Positions 58,801-64,000 of a DNA stretch of 64,000 nt are shown here, in pieces (position 1 is the first letter of the stretch; every line of letters begins with the position of its first letter). A program made the translations under genes and the position numbers. Source of the stretch: Aquanectria penicillioides (taxonomy: Eukaryota > Ascomycota > Sordariomycetes > Hypocreales > Nectriaceae); NCBI GenBank assembly GCA_003415625.1, contig PYIU01000004.1, positions 2,108,001 through 2,172,000 on the forward strand, written 5' to 3'. The notes beneath the pieces were generated by a model. The model was given only the letters and a program-made list of their open reading frames with translations. It was not told the DNA's origin and ran no database searches.

Positions 58801-61800
58801 GCGATGTCGGCCATCATGACTTGGCCCCCACTGGCAGCCATCCATTGAGTGAGGCTCATGGCCATGGCCAGTCAAGCATGGATTGACAGTCGTCCCTCCC
58901 TGGACAGGTGAACGCACCTCTGCCTTGCTCCTCCTCGCCTCCCGCTGCGATGCGATGTGCTGCAATACGTGTGTGATGTCTTATACCCCCTTTGAGGAGC
59001 CGCTCCGGGTAGATCCCGCTCTCCTGCTTGGATGCCCGGCCGGACGCCCGGCTTGACACCCATGGTTGCACCAACACCACCCGTACATATCAATCAGAGG
59101 GTCATGAACCAAACATCAAGATTGAACGGGCATCTACGGTGACACTGTTTGCTGGGCCAGCACGGCCCATCACCAAAGGCCAACAATGCATGCTCCAACC
59201 AGACGCCATCTTTTTCCTCTTTTCGCTCGTGTGCCTCAGAGCCCAGTCGAGACAACCCGGTCCACTTCATTGACCAGAGTCCGCCTTGGTGCAAAACCCC
59301 AGTCCCCAGTCTCCAGGCCCCCAGAAACGAAGGCCCGCCCCCCAGTAAGCGGAACAGCCACTTCGTTGCTTGTTGTTGCTTGTCACTGCTTGCTGCAGCG
59401 CAGCCCCACGCGTCCAGCGTTGAGCATCCACAAAGCACGCTGGCTCTACCCGCATTTCCACCCCCTGCCAGCTCACGCCAGGCCGAGGCAATGAACAGAG
59501 GCTGGATTTGGATGGAGAATGGAGACTGGGCAAATTAAATATAGGCACCTTCCAGTTACTAGCTTCATAAAGGCCTTGGCACACTGCCATGTGTGGGCTT
59601 TGGACAGTGGACTCTGGACGGCCGATCATGTAATGTACACTGATGGGGATTGACACTGTCGCTAGCCAGGTCCAGGTCTAACACAGGACCCTCTCCGTGT
59701 ATCGCTCCTCGCGCTCCCCATCCCATCCCATCCACCGTTCATCCTCCACCGCGACAACCGCCCAAGGAGGCTCAAGCCTGATTGGGGATGATCGGTACAG
59801 TCGGCAACGGTGCGGCGGGAGGGGGGAGCCACAAAACGAGCCCGGGCCAGTCCAAAAGCCCCCAACAACAATCCTCGGACGGCCATATCGGAAATTTCGT
59901 CTAATGCTAGGAGGCAAAATCCACCACCAGCTCAGCTGAGGATTTGCGAATTGGTTATCTCTGATTTTTCTCGAGCCGTATCTACAGTCGCTACATAGGT
60001 TTCAGAGGCGCGTGGGATTGGCCGAATGAGAGAGGATGAAAAAAAAAACTCTTCACTCCTATGCTGCCTGCACCACACCCTACGCGCTGCATCCCTTCAT
60101 CCGCCGCGGCGTACCCCGAAGCCGCAACACAGCATGCTTCCAACCCATCGGCACACCTGGCAGCCTGCCAATGCGACATTGGCGCTGGAGCGGATCCCTT
60201 CTCAAGCCCGTCGATACCCTCAGGACGATGCCTCACTGGGCCAGACTCACTGGCCAGGCAAAGGGGCCCTGCACACAGCGCTTCGCACCGTCTCGCTCCC
60301 CTTGGGTTTCTACTGTGCTTGTATCACCGACTCTTGTCGCACCGCTGGCATCGCCAAGCCTCCAATATTGCGACGACTGTGACGGCAGCGTGCGTGGCTG
60401 CGTTTCGCGACAATCCCTTCTCACTGATAATCATCCATTCCCCAGCGTCGATTATGCTGGGAGCATGCCCGCGGGAGGCGTACCTGTGCCCTGGAACTGC
60501 ATTTGCATTGTTCTTGGCTTGATCAGCTTTTGCGACACTTGCGTACCTGACCCCGAAAATAAACTACAACGTTTCCACTGGTGTCGCAGACGTTGCTCAT
60601 CACACAGCCAGTGCACAAAATCATCAAAGTCACCTCGTTTTGCGGCCGCGAAGGGGCAATTAGCCATGGTGATCTTCGGCACAAGAGACATGTTGCGCGG
60701 CCGTGTGAGATTATTTCAAGTAAGCTTGAAATCTAATATCGATTTGCCTCCGACCCGCCCCCCGTGTGAGATAAGGCGCGGAACGAGAGGTATTTACGTA
60801 CCTCGCACAACAACGCATCGTGATGCAAGCTTGGAACGAGGGGGTGTCTGCATGGCCTCTGTGTTGTTCCGTCTGCGACTGTGTCCCCATTAGCTGGGAC
60901 GACAAAGGAGAACCCACTTTATTCTGTCATTCTCTTGCAAAAGGAGATTCCCCAGTCATCAGTCACACTTAATCTCACCAATTTCATATGACCGGACGCC
61001 AAAAAAAAGAATAGGGGAGATCAGCATCGCCAAGCGGCTCTCATCATCATCGGTAATCATCAGCAAGGCACATCATGACATCTAGGTGTCTGCCACTTGC
61101 ACAAATGTATTCCCACAGTATGGAAACATGAGACTAGCCGATCTCACACTGTCCTGTCCACAAGCACCGGGGGGGGGGCCTCCGTGGTCGCCAAGCCTGT
61201 CGGTCTTGTCCCCTGCTCAGATATGGCCCTGGACGAGATCTCGGCCATTTTCATTTCATCTCAGGGACTGGCTGTCCGTCTCCATGGACGGTCCTCCATA
61301 CTGCACTACAAATGTACGGGATACTGGACCGTAGCAAACCCTAGCGGGAACCAGACCCTCAAAGGAATGGGATGCCGAGCATCCTCTGGGCTAGCCTCCG
61401 TTCGTCACTCCCGTTGGCCGATCTTTTTCGTCTCTTCCCGTCCAAGGCGCCTCCAGCGGCTGGTCTCCGTGTTCCAGGTAGTCCCGTGCCGTTTCGTGGG
61501 CAAAGTATCGTGTACGAAAAAGTCACGTCCGCTCCCAGAACCGGTCCGGGCACGGCATTCCACACTCACCACCCATCCATCCACACCAAACAGTCTGTGG
61601 TCTGGTCTGGCCTGCCTCTGCTCGCCTCTGCAGACAGGGATGTTCACCACGGGTGCGAGTGCGTCATATGCGCCCCAGAGGGTGGAGACAATCCCTGATT
61701 ATCCCATAGTACGCCCCGGCCCTGGCTTGTCTCACCTCACCCATGCTCGCTCGTCCGCCCTTTCTCCGGGTGCCTGCTGAGAGGCCCTTCTCGACATCGC

Positions 61801-64000
61801 CTCCCACGCCGGGTGGCTGATGGCTCTAACACGAAGAGATTGGGAGAGACACGCGCACCCATTGAGCCGCCGCAGGATCGACACAGGCTGCTATATTAAC
61901 ATGAGTTGCAGCTGTGATGCTCAGCCATTTAAAGTCTTGACCCCGACGACTAATGACGCCTTTGCAATCTGACCGTCTTGGCACACGGTAGATAGCATTA
62001 GTCGCCAGTATGACAATATCACTCGCCTCGTCTCGAGGACCAAGCAACGAACGGACGGGGGGACGAGGCTGTCGAGATCCAAAGATATGTGTCAGCAGCA
62101 ATAGCCTTCGTTCCCGAGCCCGTGGTGGGGAACGGACACGGATCCCTGGGTAGGTGCGCCATTACGTCGTGGAGCCCGCTTTCGTTCCCACGCACAGTGC
62201 CTATCCAATCCACGCATCGCAACCCCCTGGCAAGCAACTGACGTCCTCTCGCACCCTTTGAGGATTGGCTTGGCCGTTGAGGTTGCGGCCTCGGCTGGCC
62301 ACCTTTCCCGCCGCGACACGCTTGGCAACATTTGGCAAATGAAAACAGGGCATTCAATCGACATCGGTGAGGTGCCCGGGTTTACTTACTTCGAACTCTC
62401 GTCCTGGAGGCTTGATGGCGATCTGCGAATGAGCCCTGTGAAGGCGCCCATAGTCACTACGTAGTGTGTTCGGTGTGTCAGGGTGTTTGTCAGGCGGCCA
62501 GGGTAGCAGACCAGAGTTTGGTTGGGGCGGTGGGACACGGCGCGCAATGGTGCTCGTGTCCCCGCGGGGATTCATGATGTTAAAACAACGCCTCTTCGTC
62601 AACGAGCGGAGGATCGTCACACCAAGCCCATTCGACTGCACCTCAGCAGTAGCAGGTGGTCAACCGCCGGAAGCAATCGTTCCCTCGATGGAGCGCGCGG
62701 CAGGCAAGGCATTACTGCCAACTCCGTAGCGGAATGCGCTTCTATGTTGGGATACTCTTGAATTCCCGCGACGTCCATGTAAGGTACCTGGCTTAGCGCT
62801 GAGTGCATACATATGACACGGGGCTGGAAAGAGATGAGAATCCAACGGCTTGATTTCGCGCGCGTCACCCATGCGGACAGAGGAGATCAGACGGCCAAAA
62901 TATGCATTGCGCCTGTCATCAAGCGAGGTCCTGCTGAGGCATCAAAGTCCTTATAGGTCCTAGTCAATGGGGATAACCCAACACGGTTACCCGGCGGGAT
63001 TCCATCTAGGCGGACAAGGGAGAGAGGGACCAACATGCAATCACAATGAAAATCACCCTGAGACAACTAGAGGCGTACCTTGAAGCAAATCGAGATGCCT
63101 TCAACAAATACTCTTCCAGAGTCTCCCATGGCCCAAGGCCCCCCACGCCGTCTAAAATCATTCATGCTGCAGCTCTGCAACTGGTTCGCTTCCGAAAATA
63201 ATCCACTCACGTCGTCACTGTTTCTGCCGCCGGGTGAGAATCCTAGTCGCCAAGCATGCAATGCAGCTGGCCCCCAGGGCGGAAATGAAAAGAAAAAGGG
63301 CTCTGTTACCTGCAACATGCAGCTGCAGGTGCACATATCCCCTGCACCCTCCAGCTTCGCCTCGTGACCTACTCTCGGGTCTCGGGTGTACTTGCTGTTC
63401 AATGAAGTTGGCCGTGGGTATGCTGTTGTCTGTACGTGTATGTATGTATGTATGTATCCATCTCAGTGTCCTCATTGCCCTTGAACCACTTACATCCAGG
63501 TCTGCCCACTGACATCCTCTTCGCACATAGAATGTTTGTATGTTGGAAGCGCAGAACATCAGAGAAGCACGAGGCGCACATGTACCATTCGACGTCCCAC
63601 GAGATAAGGCGCCCACACCCCGTCAGCCATGTGCAACAAAAGGAAACCCGTTCGGGAGCGTAAGCCGAGTGGAGGGGAGGCTCTTTCTGGACAGCCTTGA
63701 TCCTCATGGCGTCCATGGGATCCCTAAAAAAACTCGTGGCTTACCCCCTTTCAGATCTGTCAATGGCGTTTCAACTGCGGCGTAATCTGGGGAGGCATTC
63801 TCGTCTATAATTGTGCCTGCGTGCGTGCAAAACCGTGGCTGAGAAATCTGGTACGATGTCTGAACGACCGGCGGTTGGCGACGATGAGATGGGGGGCTTA
63901 CGAGTCCATCAATCATGAACTTTTGGACTTGGCATTGCTGAGAGTGCCCAACCATGGCAACCACGTTCTCGTGGGCATATCGGGATAGTCCTCAGCCAAC
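55847..64000. other. Long gene-poor region at the right edge
   Basis: About 8 kb upstream of the minus-strand kinase without a gene I can support. Open frames are short, biased in composition or overlapping. The longest, 60036-60893 (+, 285 codons), has no domain. A TGTA microsatellite lies at 63437-63457. The right end is cut by the window, so a gene starting beyond it could reach in. Confidence 0.35.
63437..63457. repeat. (TGTA)n microsatellite
   Basis: Five TGTA units, last partial. Confidence 0.85.

Noticed and set aside
61097..61780. 227-codon open frame on the plus strand
   Set aside because: No recognisable pattern and starts from a poor context; overlapped by frames of similar length in other phases.
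1..64000. CRISPR arrays, rRNA, operons, bacterial-type ribosome binding sites
   Set aside because: None seen; the window has eukaryotic gene structure.

Overview
The window looks like nuclear DNA of a filamentous ascomycete (Pezizomycotina, most likely Sordariomycetes). Nearly every recognisable gene has short spliceosomal introns with GTAAGT/GTGAGT/GTATGT-type donors and CTAAC/CTGAC-like branch sites. Several families are fungal-specific: a Fung_rhodopsin-type membrane protein, a DUF3433 membrane protein, a HAL/Sat4-type kinase, and a class III GH18 chitinase with a Ser/Thr stalk and GPI-type tail. Exon joins were worked out by hand from frame, splice signals and family resemblance. No RNA gene, CRISPR array or intact transposon was found.

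Layout: 33-646 (+) 3' end of a rhodopsin-like membrane protein, cut by the left edge; 1275-2990 (+) F-box protein; 5693-7927 (-) disordered/coiled-coil protein with no AUG at its apparent N-terminus; about 7.5 kb of gene-poor DNA with a GT/CA hairpin and a 24-G tract; 15646-17025 (+) conserved-looking disordered protein; 18295-21123 (-) DUF3433 multispan protein, 2 exons; 23257-24213 (-) GNAT acetyltransferase, 3 exons, one intron probably GC-AG; 25618-26673 (+) pirin; 30509-33825 (+) chitinase with a hypervariable Thr/Pro/Gly/Ser stalk and a likely one-base frame break; 36797-40946 (+) Osh1-type oxysterol-binding protein (ankyrin, PH, FFAT, ORD), 3 exons; 42000-43339 (+) peroxisomal acyl-CoA thioesterase ending in SKL, 3 exons; 43340-52737 gene-poor DNA holding three different families of decayed tandem repeats; 52738-55846 (-) HAL-type Ser/Thr kinase with an 850-nt first intron; 55847-64000 no gene I can support.

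The genes do not form an obvious pathway or biosynthetic cluster. They are mostly independent housekeeping or signalling functions: lipid transfer at ER contact sites, peroxisomal fatty-acyl-CoA hydrolysis, ion/nutrient transporter regulation, chitin hydrolysis and acetylation. The most unusual parts are the satellite-like decayed repeat block at about 44-50 kb, the repeat-expanded chitinase lacking a signal peptide, and the AUG-less 5' end of the 5.7-7.9 kb gene.
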